Assembly: GCA_964358855.1 (NCBI GenBank) | Contig: CAYHQQ010000016.1 | Coordinates: 1 to 64,000, forward strand | DNA: 64,000 nucleotides | Direction: 5' to 3' | DNA from: UBA2396 sp038042175 | GTDB lineage: Bacteria; Planctomycetota; Phycisphaerae; Phycisphaerales; UBA1924 | Part shown: piece by piece, positions 25,267 through 32,765 of the stretch | Position numbering within the stretch: the stretch's first letter is position 1 | Layout of the letters: every line of letters begins with the position of its first letter | Translations under genes and position numbers: made by a program | Notes under the pieces: generated by a model | The model's input: the letters and a program-made list of their open reading frames with translations, nothing else | What the model was told of the DNA's origin: nothing | Database searches by the model: none

Positions 25267-25322
25267 CACTGCTCTCCAGAGCAGTGATTCAGGCCATGGG
25301 TGGCACCGCTCTCCAGAGCGGT
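25267..25322. repeat. Two CTCTCCAGAG-core palindromes
   Basis: CACTGCTCT-CC-AGAGCAGTG (25267-25286) and ACCGCTCT-CC-AGAGCGGT (25305-25322) lie just past the ABC-F stop codon, before the convergent polyferredoxin gene. A relative (GCCGCTCTCCGGAGCGGTGC) is at about 10808-10827, upstream of gspG. They may double as transcript-end hairpins, but no T-run follows. Confidence 0.75.
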
Positions 25323-25389
25323 CCATCGGGCAACTTCATGCCATCGCCGAGTCTTCCGAGCCCTTGCTCTCGAAGGATCCGGCAGGGTT

Positions 25390-27492
25390 CTAGTACTGAC
25401 CCGGCGGTTGCGTCTCGACCGTTCCTGAGGCCGCCTTTGCCCGATCGCGCAGAATCTGGGCCTCGGGCAGCTTGCCCTTCTGCTCCAGAAGCTGGGCCAG
25501 CATCATGAGCGACGCGGAGTGGCGTGGCTCCAGTCGCAGCGCCTCGCGCAGGTCACGCTCCGCCGAGCCCGAATCGTCCGCAACAAGCGAGGCCCGCGCT
25601 CGCGCAAACCGCAGGTCCGCGCTGCGAGGCCGTGCCGCCACCGCCGCGTCCAGCCTCTCCCTGGCCCCCGCGACCTGCCCGGCGAGCAGAAGGATCCGCG
25701 TGGCCTCCATCTGCGTCGCGACGTCGGTGGCCGCCGCCGCGTAGAACGACGAGTTGAGCGCCGCGTTGGACTCGGGGATCCGTCCCAGCTGCGCCAGCAG
25801 CGTCGCCTTGGCCAGTCGCACCGCCCCGGCGGTGGGATGCGTCGCAAAAAGCTCGTCGATGCGTGCGACCATCTGCTCGGGCGTGTACTTGCGGGCCGCC
25901 ATCACCCCCATCCACTGGGCCGCGGTGAACAGGTCCTGCGGCGACTGTGCCGCCAGCACCCGCTCGAACGCGTCCTGTGTCGCCTGGAGATCCCCCAGCA
26001 CCGCCTTGGCGTGAGCGAATCGAAGCTCGGTGCCCGCGTCCACCTTCCAACCCAGCCCGCCCTCGGAGCGAGGCCTGGCCAGCGAGACTCGTCTGACGAT
26101 CTCCTCCGCCAGCTCCTTCTCCGTCGCGCCGGCGGAGAAACCCGCGGAAATTACGCGTGAGAAATCTCCCGCGGGCGTCGAGGCCATTTTGTACTGAGCG
26201 ATCTCCGAGGCCGACACCTGCCACCTCACCCACGCCGACCACACGCTCGCCGCCACCATCACGAGCGTTGCCGCCGCGAGCACAAAACCCGCGGGCTTCA
26301 CGCGCCCCTTGAGCTTGAGTTGCACGTTCTGCGCCCGCACGTTGGGCAACGTCAGGATCGACCAGGTTTTCCAGAGTCCCCACGTCGCGATCGACGCCAG
26401 CCCCGCCGCCATCAAGAGCGGCACCGAGTGCAGCATCCCCCGCACCGAGAACATGAGCGCGACAAACGCCACCAGCAGCACAAGCTCCTGGCGCAGGGAA
26501 AGGTCATACCTCGCCGCCCGCAGCTTGGCATTGTCCGCCGCCTTGGCGTCGTGCTTGGGCTTGATCAGGACCGCGGGCTTGGCAAATCCAAACGACAGCG
26601 CCCCGTTGGGACAGACGCTCACGCAGTCCATGCACTTCATGCACCCCGGATCCACCACCGCCCCAAAGTCCCGCACCTCCTCGTGCACCCGCACATTGCT
26701 CGTGCACACCGCCGTGCAGTGCCCGCACTGATGGCAGTTCTCATCGACGACGATCCGCGCGGGCGCCAGCCGGTCCAGCGGGCTGAACAGCGCTCCGTAC
26801 GGGCAGCCGTAAGTACAAAACGCCTTGGCCCCCAGGAAGTACACCGTCACAAAGCCGCACACCATCATGAACGGCACCGCGATGTACCAGGGCGGAAAGG
26901 TCGCCCAGAAATCCTCCACGATCACGTGGTTCACCATCCCCGGCCATCGCATCGAACGCCCCATCCAAAGGGGTATCCACTCGCCCAATACCGGCGTGAG
27001 CACCCAGCGATGAAACGTCGGCCACGCGAACATGTACAGCGCCAGCACCGTCGGCCCCAGCACCAGAAGGCGCGTGCGAAACGGCTTGGGATGCACGCCC
27101 AGCTTCTTCATCGCCCACCCGCACGCGTCCTGCATCGCGACCATGTGGCACGCCCACCCGCAGAACCACCGCCCCAGAATCACCGTCGACAGGAGCGAGA
27201 GGGCGAAGAAAATCACGCCCGCGTTGAGCATCCCGTTGTTGAGCGTGTACATCGTCTCCGACGGCTCGATCGGGCTGAGCGTCTCCCGCACGCCGTCCCC
27301 GCGCCCCGAGGCGTACCAAAGCCCCACGTGCACCGCCACCGCCACGTGCACCGCCAGCAGCACGTACGCCCGGCGCGGTCCCATCCTCGACTTCTTCACC
27401 TTCCCGCCGCCCGGCAAGACCGTGAGCGACACCTTCCGCCCCGAATCTCCGGGCGTGTGGCACGAAACATGGCTCGTGGTCGGTGGCTTCAT
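25390..27492 (-). CDS. Membrane polyferredoxin (NapH/CcoG-like) fused to TPR domain
   Basis: The 700-residue protein begins with a NapH/NosR/CcoG-type module: membrane helices (MGPRRAYVLLAVHVAVAVHV, MLNAGVIFFALSLLSTVIL), Cys motifs CGWAC and CTYGCP, then two 4Fe-4S ferredoxin motifs CHQCGHCTAVC and CMKCMDCVSVCP at about residues 255-295. Two or three more helices follow (about 330-430). The C-terminal 250 residues are soluble and made of TPR-like helical hairpins (ASLVADDSGSAERDLREALR, SLMMLAQLLEQKGKLPEAQI). Such ferredoxins pass electrons from the quinone pool to periplasmic or membrane enzymes. The TPR part suggests a docking role. Stands alone; redox partner not in view. Confidence 0.85.
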   Translation of the reverse strand: MKPPTTSHVSCHTPGDSGRKVSLTVLPGGGKVKKSRMGPRRAYVLLAVHVAVAVHVGLWYASGRGDGVRETLSPIEPSETMYTLNNGMLNAGVIFFALSLLSTVILGRWFCGWACHMVAMQDACGWAMKKLGVHPKPFRTRLLVLGPTVLALYMFAWPTFHRWVLTPVLGEWIPLWMGRSMRWPGMVNHVIVEDFWATFPPWYIAVPFMMVCGFVTVYFLGAKAFCTYGCPYGALFSPLDRLAPARIVVDENCHQCGHCTAVCTSNVRVHEEVRDFGAVVDPGCMKCMDCVSVCPNGALSFGFAKPAVLIKPKHDAKAADNAKLRAARYDLSLRQELVLLVAFVALMFSVRGMLHSVPLLMAAGLASIATWGLWKTWSILTLPNVRAQNVQLKLKGRVKPAGFVLAAATLVMVAASVWSAWVRWQVSASEIAQYKMASTPAGDFSRVISAGFSAGATEKELAEEIVRRVSLARPRSEGGLGWKVDAGTELRFAHAKAVLGDLQATQDAFERVLAAQSPQDLFTAAQWMGVMAARKYTPEQMVARIDELFATHPTAGAVRLAKATLLAQLGRIPESNAALNSSFYAAAATDVATQMEATRILLLAGQVAGARERLDAAVAARPRSADLRFARARASLVADDSGSAERDLREALRLEPRHSASLMMLAQLLEQKGKLPEAQILRDRAKAASGTVETQPPGQY

Positions 27493-27510
27493 CAGACAGT
27501 TTAGGGGGCG

Positions 27511-27993
27511 TCAGTGGGAGGCTTCGCTGCCCTTGGGTGGAACCCCGATGTCCTCGTTCCAAAGCTCCGGACGCTCGCGGATGAACTTCTCCATGATCGC
27601 ACGGCACCTGAAATCATCCACAAACACAATCTCAACGCCCTCGGCAACCAGCCAATCCTCACGCCCCACAAAGGTCGTCCGCTCCCCGATCACCAGCCGC
27701 GGAATGCGATGCAGCACCGCCGTCCCGCTGCACATCGCACAAGGCGACAGCGTCGTCGCCATCGTCAGCGTCTGCCAGTCGCGACGCCGCCCGGCATTGC
27801 GAATGCACGCCGTCTCCGCGTGAGCGGTGGGGTCCCCGGTCTGCACCCGCAGGTTGTGCCCCAGGGCGACGATCGTGCCGTCGGGCTTGGCCAGGGCCGC
27901 CCCAATGGGAATGCCACCCTCACTCAGCGACTTGACCGCCTGCTCATACGCGGCGTCGAGCAGCTTGAGATCCGCCGGTCCGGGCTTGCTCAT
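27511..27993 (-). CDS. Cytosine deaminase, fungal FCY1-like type
   Basis: Starting at the ATG at 27993, behind a GAGG Shine-Dalgarno, the product has 160 residues. It is a CDA-fold zinc deaminase: HAET supplies the His ligand and proton-shuttle Glu, and SPCAMCSG supplies two Cys ligands. Compared with yeast cytosine deaminase, similarity extends beyond the zinc motifs to GGIPIGAAL, GHNLRVQTGDPTAHAE, IPRLVIGERTTFVG and the C-terminal FIRERPELWNEDIG, which closes the pyrimidine pocket in that enzyme. It should deaminate cytosine to uracil, but guanine or other base deaminases share the fold. Upstream residues from an earlier ATG at 28038 are poorly supported. Confidence 0.86.
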   Translation of the reverse strand: MSKPGPADLKLLDAAYEQAVKSLSEGGIPIGAALAKPDGTIVALGHNLRVQTGDPTAHAETACIRNAGRRRDWQTLTMATTLSPCAMCSGTAVLHRIPRLVIGERTTFVGREDWLVAEGVEIVFVDDFRCRAIMEKFIRERPELWNEDIGVPPKGSEASH

Positions 27994-28051
27994 GAATTCC
28001 TCGCGAATGTGCTCTTGTGGGCGTTCGCTCGACCGCAATTCGCCGCACGCC

Positions 28052-28504
28052 TCAGTCGCCCTTCACCACATAGTCGGGCTGCTTCACGGGCTTCCTAGCG
28101 TTCTCGGGCGGGAACTCGCCCGGAGCCCGCAGCGACCAGTCCAAGGTCCTCGAGCGCGGCACCGCCATCTCGTTGTTCAACGCACCATACGCCTTGCCCT
28201 CGGGCATCAGGTCCCACCGCATCTGGTCGGAGAACGAGGGATTGTCCGCGTAGTACCCATTGGAGAATCGAACCACGAGCTGCTGCCCCACCGGCACCTC
28301 AACCGTCCACAGCACCTCGTCGGTGCGGTGGTCCTTGAGATTGACGGTCTTGGGCTGGTCGGCCGTACTCACATACACGTGCTGATCGTGCGAGACCCCG
28401 TCGCCGCCCTCCAGATACGGTGCAACCGAGCACCCGCTCATCGCACCCGCGCCAAGAGCCAGGCAAACCAGACCACACACGCAAAGAGTCCTGATCGTCC
28501 GCAT
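28052..28504 (-). CDS. Putative lipoprotein
   Basis: The ATG at 28504 has a GGAGG Shine-Dalgarno and opens a lipoprotein signal (MRTIRTLCVCGLVCLALGAG then AMSGC, lipobox Cys at about residue 26). The mature part is about 125 residues with a beta-rich segment (HVYVSTADQPKTVNLKDHRT, QLVVRFSNGYYADNPSF) and a Pro-rich tail. I do not recognise a named family; small planctomycete lipoproteins of this pattern are common. It is 58 bp upstream of the deaminase on the same strand, so the two may be co-transcribed. Confidence 0.75.
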   Translation of the reverse strand: MRTIRTLCVCGLVCLALGAGAMSGCSVAPYLEGGDGVSHDQHVYVSTADQPKTVNLKDHRTDEVLWTVEVPVGQQLVVRFSNGYYADNPSFSDQMRWDLMPEGKAYGALNNEMAVPRSRTLDWSLRAPGEFPPENARKPVKQPDYVVKGD

Positions 28505-28680
28505 CACGAACCTCCACTGGGGCGACGGCCAAGGCATCGATCGATGCCCAGCGCCCACGCCTCTGCCACTGTAGCGGCTGGAGTATCGACATGTTCGGGC
28601 GTCGCTCGTGATTCCCCACAACGCAATCCTCGCCCCCACAGCCCCCACCGCCCCCACCGGCCCCACCGGTACACTCCGCC

Positions 28681-29223
28681 ATGCCGACCCCTCCCGCGAA
28701 TCCCAGCACCGCCCTCCCGACGCCCCTGCGCATCGGCCACGGCTACGACCTCCACCGCCTCGAACCCGTTCCGCCCGAGGGCGGCGGTCGGCCCCTCGTT
28801 CTGGCCGGGATCGAGATTCCGCACGCCAAGGGCCTGGTCGCCCATTCCGACGGCGATGTGCTCTTCCACGCCGTCACCGACGCGATCCTGGGTGCCCTGG
28901 CCGCCCCCGATATCGGGCAGCTCTTCCCCGACAACGACGCCGCCAACCGCGGGCGGGCTTCCATCGACTTCCTGAACGAAGCCGTCACTCGGGCGGCCAA
29001 GGCCGGCTACCGGATCGCAAGTCTGGATTCAACAGTGATTTGCGAGCGCCCGAAGCTGGCGGGCTTCAAGGCCGCGATCGTCGAGAGCCTGGTCCGGGCC
29101 CTTCGGGCCCAGCCCGGGACCGTAAATGTGAAGGCGAAGACCAACGAAGGGGTCGATGCCACCGGCCGCGGCGAGGCGATCGAGGCGCACGTCGTCGTCC
29201 TGCTTGTCGCTTCAATCGTCTAA
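28681..29223 (+). CDS. ispF: 2-C-methyl-D-erythritol 2,4-cyclodiphosphate synthase
   Basis: IspF catalyses the fifth step of the MEP isoprenoid pathway, closing CDP-ME-2-phosphate to the cyclodiphosphate with release of CMP. The 180-residue protein shows the whole family pattern: RIGHGYDLHRL (Asp/His metal ligands), LAGIEIPHAKGLVAHSDGDV, FHAVTDAILGALAAPDIGQLF, then KAGYRIASLDSTVICERPKL and VNVKAKTNEGVDATGRGEAI. It is about 20 residues longer than usual because of a short N-terminal Pro-rich extension. The GC-rich CCCCCACC simple repeat just upstream (28627-28670) leaves little room for a recognisable promoter or Shine-Dalgarno. It faces the glycosyltransferase gene downstream. Confidence 0.95.
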   Translation: MPTPPANPSTALPTPLRIGHGYDLHRLEPVPPEGGGRPLVLAGIEIPHAKGLVAHSDGDVLFHAVTDAILGALAAPDIGQLFPDNDAANRGRASIDFLNEAVTRAAKAGYRIASLDSTVICERPKLAGFKAAIVESLVRALRAQPGTVNVKAKTNEGVDATGRGEAIEAHVVVLLVASIV

Positions 29224-29254
29224 AGAGTTGGAAGGCTGGCCGAAGGTTTAGGCC

Positions 29255-29317
29255 AAAAAAGACAAGAACAGCAACTCCCCTCTCCATCTCTCCTCAGCGG
29301 GGCGGGGTTGCTGTTCT
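29255..29317 (-). terminator. Rho-independent terminator of the glycosyltransferase gene
   Basis: AGAACAGCAAC (29265-29275) pairs with GTTGCTGTTCT (29307-29317), with further C/G pairing inside. Reading the minus strand, the stem is followed by GTCTTTTTTGG, a proper T-run. It also lies just past ispF on the opposite strand. The remainder of the 290-bp gap (29318-29513) shows nothing I can assign. Confidence 0.82.
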
Positions 29318-29513
29318 CGCTCTCTCTCAAACTCCTCTGTCATCCACGCGTTAACGTCTCTGACAGGCGGGCGGAAACATCAGGCCCGAAGATAGTCGAG
29401 CCTTCCGGCGAACGCAAGGGAAAAAACACCATTTGTGGTCCAAGCCTTGCCCAACGCGGGTTTCTTGTTCTGTTCGTAACCAAATCCCCACAGATTCGTC
29501 GCCAGGCGTGAAA

Positions 29514-31034
29514 TTATCGGACAATTCGAAAGACCTCGAACCGATATCGCCCCACCTTGCCGTCAAAAAGCGTCGCCGGAAGCTCCGCCCCGACCGCAAG
29601 GTGCCCCTCTTTGACCAGGCGCGCGATCTCATCGCCCTCCGGGTCGCGGCGCAGGGCCACCAGAGTGCCTCCCGGCAACGGGCGCAGTGTGGCGGGCGTC
29701 CAACGGGGGATGAGGGAGAGGCCTTTGGCCGCCGCGTGCCGCTGGGCCGCCAGCAGAATCTCAGGCCTGGCCTCGATCAGGCCGTCGGCGTGGATCTCGA
29801 TCGGGCCGGTGATGCCTTGGGCCACAAGCGCCTCGGCCAGGGCCTGGCCGGCATCGCGTCCACTGGCGCGATCGCCGGTTCCCATGCGAGCCCGCTCGGA
29901 AAGCTCGCCATAGATGATGCCACCCGCCACCAGCCCCAACAACAACGCCACGCAAGCCCCTCGTGCCACGCGGCGAAACGGCTCCGCACCCGACAGCGCG
30001 AACGCCACGAGCGGCGCCGGCAGCATGAGTGACGGAATCACATACCGAGGATTCGCCACCCCCGCCGCCATCGCGATCACGATCGAGCCGACGCAGGTCG
30101 CCGCAAGCCCAAGGGCCGCGGCGTCGGAGGCAGTGATCGCTCGCCGCCATCGCACCGCGAGAATCGCCAGCGAGACGGGCATGCCCGTTGCCAGTGCGAT
30201 GGGCACCAGCCCCGCGATGTTGAGCACCTTGGTCCGGTCCCAGAGAAACTCGCCCGGCCCCTGCACGATGGGCAACTCTCCCGCGGGCACGCCTCTCCAA
30301 CTCAACCACAGCACAGCGCCCACGATCGGCGCCGCGATGATCAACGCGGCAATGATGGCGTAGCTCGTCGAAAGCGACGCGAGCCAACCCCACTTCCCTT
30401 CTCGCGAAACCACGATGGAAGCAATCGCCGCCGCTACCATCACCGGAGCGCCCGCGGGGCCCTTGACCAGCAGTGCCGCGCTCAGCGAGACGCCGCACAG
30501 CACGATCGCCGCCACCAGCCCCCTGCTTCCCTTCGCTCGCCCGCACACAAGTCCCAGGTGCAGCGTGGACAGTGCGCACGCCTGCACGCAGGCCGCATGA
30601 AGGGCCTCGATCTCGGCGCTGCGTCCCATCTCCCACGTCAGCGGCAATGTCGCCTGCGCCAGCCCCGCATAGATCGCGAGCCTGGGATCAAACCATCGCC
30701 TGGCAAACCACCACGCGCCAAGAGCCATTCCAAGACACGCCAGCCCCGACACACTCCGCGCCGCGAACTCCGTCTGCCCCAGCACCTTCGACATCCCCGC
30801 GATCGCCCAGAACATCCCCGGCGGCTTGCGCAGATACAGCTGCCCGAACATCCGCGGCACCAGCCAATCCCCCGTCTCCATCATCTCCCAGGCCGGCACC
30901 ACCCGGTGCCCCTCCGACTGGCTGAATCCCGAGCGCCATGTCCCCAGCGTGCAGACCAAGAGCGTCGCGATCACGATCAACGCGATCTGGGCCGTCTTGC
31001 TTCCTGCGATCATGTTGCTGGTGCGGGAAATCAT
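29514..31034 (-). CDS. ArnT/PMT-like GT-C glycosyltransferase
   Basis: The 506-residue polytopic protein (about 10-12 membrane helices, soluble C-terminal domain of about 100 residues) has the N-terminal loop typical of dolichyl/undecaprenyl-phosphate-sugar transferases: SEGHRVVPAWEMMETGDWLV, then GQLYLRKPPGMFWAIAG. In ArnT-type enzymes this loop begins with Asp-Glu; here the Asp is Ser (QSEGH), which may affect catalysis or shift the role. Later helices include LPLTWEMGRSAEIEALHAAC and GLVPIALATGMPVSLAILAV. The start at 31034 (MISRTSNMIAG) is 11 bp from an assembly gap, so the true start could lie in missing sequence. Confidence 0.8.
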   Translation of the reverse strand: MISRTSNMIAGSKTAQIALIVIATLLVCTLGTWRSGFSQSEGHRVVPAWEMMETGDWLVPRMFGQLYLRKPPGMFWAIAGMSKVLGQTEFAARSVSGLACLGMALGAWWFARRWFDPRLAIYAGLAQATLPLTWEMGRSAEIEALHAACVQACALSTLHLGLVCGRAKGSRGLVAAIVLCGVSLSAALLVKGPAGAPVMVAAAIASIVVSREGKWGWLASLSTSYAIIAALIIAAPIVGAVLWLSWRGVPAGELPIVQGPGEFLWDRTKVLNIAGLVPIALATGMPVSLAILAVRWRRAITASDAAALGLAATCVGSIVIAMAAGVANPRYVIPSLMLPAPLVAFALSGAEPFRRVARGACVALLLGLVAGGIIYGELSERARMGTGDRASGRDAGQALAEALVAQGITGPIEIHADGLIEARPEILLAAQRHAAAKGLSLIPRWTPATLRPLPGGTLVALRRDPEGDEIARLVKEGHLAVGAELPATLFDGKVGRYRFEVFRIVR

Positions 31035-31044
31035 CGGGGGTGGG

Positions 31045-31054
31045 NNNNNNNNNN
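31045..31054. other. Assembly gap (10 N) in G/C homopolymer
   Basis: Ten undetermined bases are flanked by long runs of G and C (to about 31120). The flanks read as low-quality or repeat-collapsed sequence. The gap size is probably arbitrary, and reading frames crossing it are not trustworthy. Confidence 0.97.
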
Positions 31055-31122
31055 GGGCCCCCGGCCCCCCCGCCCCCCGGCGCCGGGGCCGCCACCCCCG
31101 CGGGGGGGGGCCCGGGGGGGGG

Positions 31123-31785
31123 TCAATGGACCATCTTTGATTCGCCGCCCGTGTCGACCTGCTTCCCACTCTTGACGGCCTCTTGAATCGCCCCCGCCCA
31201 CCGCTCGGCGATCGCCCTCACATGCGGGTTTTTCGTCGGCTCGTGATCAAACTCCTGAGCCTCAGTCAGTGCCTTCTCAAGCCCCACGTTCTCATAAATC
31301 TGCCGGTACAGCATCACAAGGCACCCTGTCCGCTCGCTCCCCGCCGAGCAGTGCACGAGCACCGGCTGCTGCTTGGGGTCGGTCATGATCCGCAGCGCGT
31401 CGGCATAGATGTTCACATCGCCCGTGCCGTCACCTTCGAGCCGGAACGAGTGGCGTTTGATGCCCAGGGCGTCGGCCGTCTGCTGCTCCCGCTGGTCTTC
31501 CTTCGATCCAGCGTGATATCCGCCCAGATCGATGATGGTCTTGATCTTGTACCGCTCATACACGTGCGCGAGGGCCGAGGGAGACATGCGACCAGAACGA
31601 TAGATGTGCCCCTCGCGAACGACACCGAATCGCGTCGGCCACAGCGAGGGTTTGATGAGCGTGGTGTAGGCGACGATGCCCAGCGCCACCGCCACCGCAA
31701 TCGCGACGACCATTCGCGGCCTCGACAGGCCGCGCGGATCAGCGATCGCACTCTCAGTTGACGGAATATGATCAATGTTCGACAC
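31123..31785 (-). CDS. Membrane-anchored dual-specificity/tyrosine phosphatase
   Basis: The catalytic loop VHCSAGSERTG is the CX5R motif of cysteine phosphatases (Cys nucleophile, Arg phosphate-binding). The GTG at 31785 gives 220 residues with a membrane anchor at about residues 25-45 (MVVAIAVAVALGIVAYTTLI), then a phosphatase domain with VVREGHIYRSGRMSP, IKTIIDLGGYHAGS and the CX5R loop. This is the layout of the bacterial DSP/'tyrosine-protein phosphatase SIW14-like' group. Reading frames further upstream only translate repeat B. A TATAAT box lies 7 bp before the GTG, suggesting a leaderless transcript. Confidence 0.82.
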   Translation of the reverse strand: MSNIDHIPSTESAIADPRGLSRPRMVVAIAVAVALGIVAYTTLIKPSLWPTRFGVVREGHIYRSGRMSPSALAHVYERYKIKTIIDLGGYHAGSKEDQREQQTADALGIKRHSFRLEGDGTGDVNIYADALRIMTDPKQQPVLVHCSAGSERTGCLVMLYRQIYENVGLEKALTEAQEFDHEPTKNPHVRAIAERWAGAIQEAVKSGKQVDTGGESKMVH

Positions 31786-31804
31786 TCTCGGATTATACGT
31801 CGAG

Positions 31805-31975
31805 CCAACAGAGCAGCGAGCGTGAGCGAGCGAAGTCCGCTGTTTCACAGAGCCGCGAGCGTCAGCGAGCAAAGAGTCCGCCGCTGTTTCACAGAGCCGC
31901 GAGCGTCAGCGAGCGAAGAGTCCGCCGCAGGCGCAGTGAATTCCATCGCTCGCTCACGCTCGCGGCTCTGTTCGC
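31805..31975. repeat. Cluster of palindromic repeat family B
   Basis: Three direct copies of a unit with core AGCGTCAGCGAGC (about 31810-31834, 31848-31874, 31892-31918) are separated by GTCCGCCGCTGTTTCAC-like spacers. An inverted copy follows at 31945-31974 (TCGCTCACGCTCGCGGCTCT). The same core forms the palindrome inside the gene at 19039-19087. The spacers differ in length, so this is not a CRISPR array. Confidence 0.85.
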
Positions 31976-32051
31976 CTTCCTCTGGCCACCCATTGACCGC
32001 CTTGCCGGTCTCGCCCACGCTCATCCCTCGCCCATTAGGGTACCATTCGGC

Positions 32052-32753
32052 ATGGACCGCAAGGATCCAACTCCTCCCCGGCCCTCGCCGCGACGTCGAG
32101 CCGAGCCCGACGCGCCCGATTCGTCTCGTCGCCGCGTCTATCCCGTCGTCGTCGAACGTCTCATCGACGAATTCACCAAGCTCCCGGGCATTGGTCGGCG
32201 CTCCGCCGAACGCATGGCCTTCCACATCCTCAAGTCCGACGGCCCCAGCGCCCTCGCTCTCGCCCGCGCGATCGAACAGGTGAAGGCCTCCATCCGTCAC
32301 TGCCGTGCCTGCTCAAATCTCTCCGATTCCGAATACTGCGGCGTCTGCTCCGACCCCTCGCGCGACCGACGCACCATATTGATAGTGGAACAACCCCGCG
32401 ACCTCATCGCCCTCGAGCAGACCGCCATGTACCGGGGGCTCTACCACGTTCTGCTCGGCCGCCTCAGCCCGCTCGAAGGTATCGGACCTTCCCACCTCAC
32501 CATCGATGACCTCCTGCAAAGGGTGGACCACCCGGATTCAAACCCGGGAGGGGTTGCGGTCGAAGAAGTGATCATGGGGCTGAACCCCACGCTCGAAGGC
32601 GACGGCACCGCCCTGTATCTGGCGGAACTGCTCAAAGCCCACGGCGTGAAAATCAGCCGCCTGGCTCGGGGACTCCCCTCGGGCTCACAGCTCGAGTACG
32701 CGAACAAGGCCGTCCTCGCCGACGCGATCGTCGGCAGGCAGCGGGTCGAATGA
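32052..32753 (+). CDS. recR: Recombination mediator RecR
   Basis: RecR loads RecA at gapped DNA with RecO (and RecF). From ATG 32052 the protein has 233 residues: a 35-residue basic, Pro-rich extension unusual for RecR, then the canonical helix-hairpin-helix (VVVERLIDEFTKLPGIGRRS), the zinc finger HCRACSNLSDSEYCGVCSD with four cysteines, the Toprim region (TILIVEQPRDLIALEQT, GLYHVLLGRLSPLEGIGPS) and C-terminal SRLARGLPSGSQLEYANKAV. Alternative starts inside the extension exist. It is 12 bp upstream of rpoN and probably co-transcribed. Confidence 0.95.
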   Translation: MDRKDPTPPRPSPRRRAEPDAPDSSRRRVYPVVVERLIDEFTKLPGIGRRSAERMAFHILKSDGPSALALARAIEQVKASIRHCRACSNLSDSEYCGVCSDPSRDRRTILIVEQPRDLIALEQTAMYRGLYHVLLGRLSPLEGIGPSHLTIDDLLQRVDHPDSNPGGVAVEEVIMGLNPTLEGDGTALYLAELLKAHGVKISRLARGLPSGSQLEYANKAVLADAIVGRQRVE

Positions 32754-32765
32754 CGGTTTCCATCC

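Noticed and set aside
28627..28670. CCCCCACC-type simple repeat before ispF
   Set aside because: Considered as a regulatory array, but the units are irregular and short; it is simple-sequence low complexity.
29351..29632. Minus-strand frame overlapping the end of the glycosyltransferase gene
   Set aside because: No start signal, overlaps a true gene in another phase, no motif.
31805..31975. Repeat cluster considered as a CRISPR array
   Set aside because: Units are palindromic, spacers are short, unequal and similar to one another, one unit is inverted, and there is no cas gene.
32525..32560. tRNA-like TPsiC arm (GGATTCAAACCCGGG) in recR
   Set aside because: It is within the recR coding sequence and no acceptor, D or anticodon arms can be formed around it. 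No tRNA or rRNA was found in the window.
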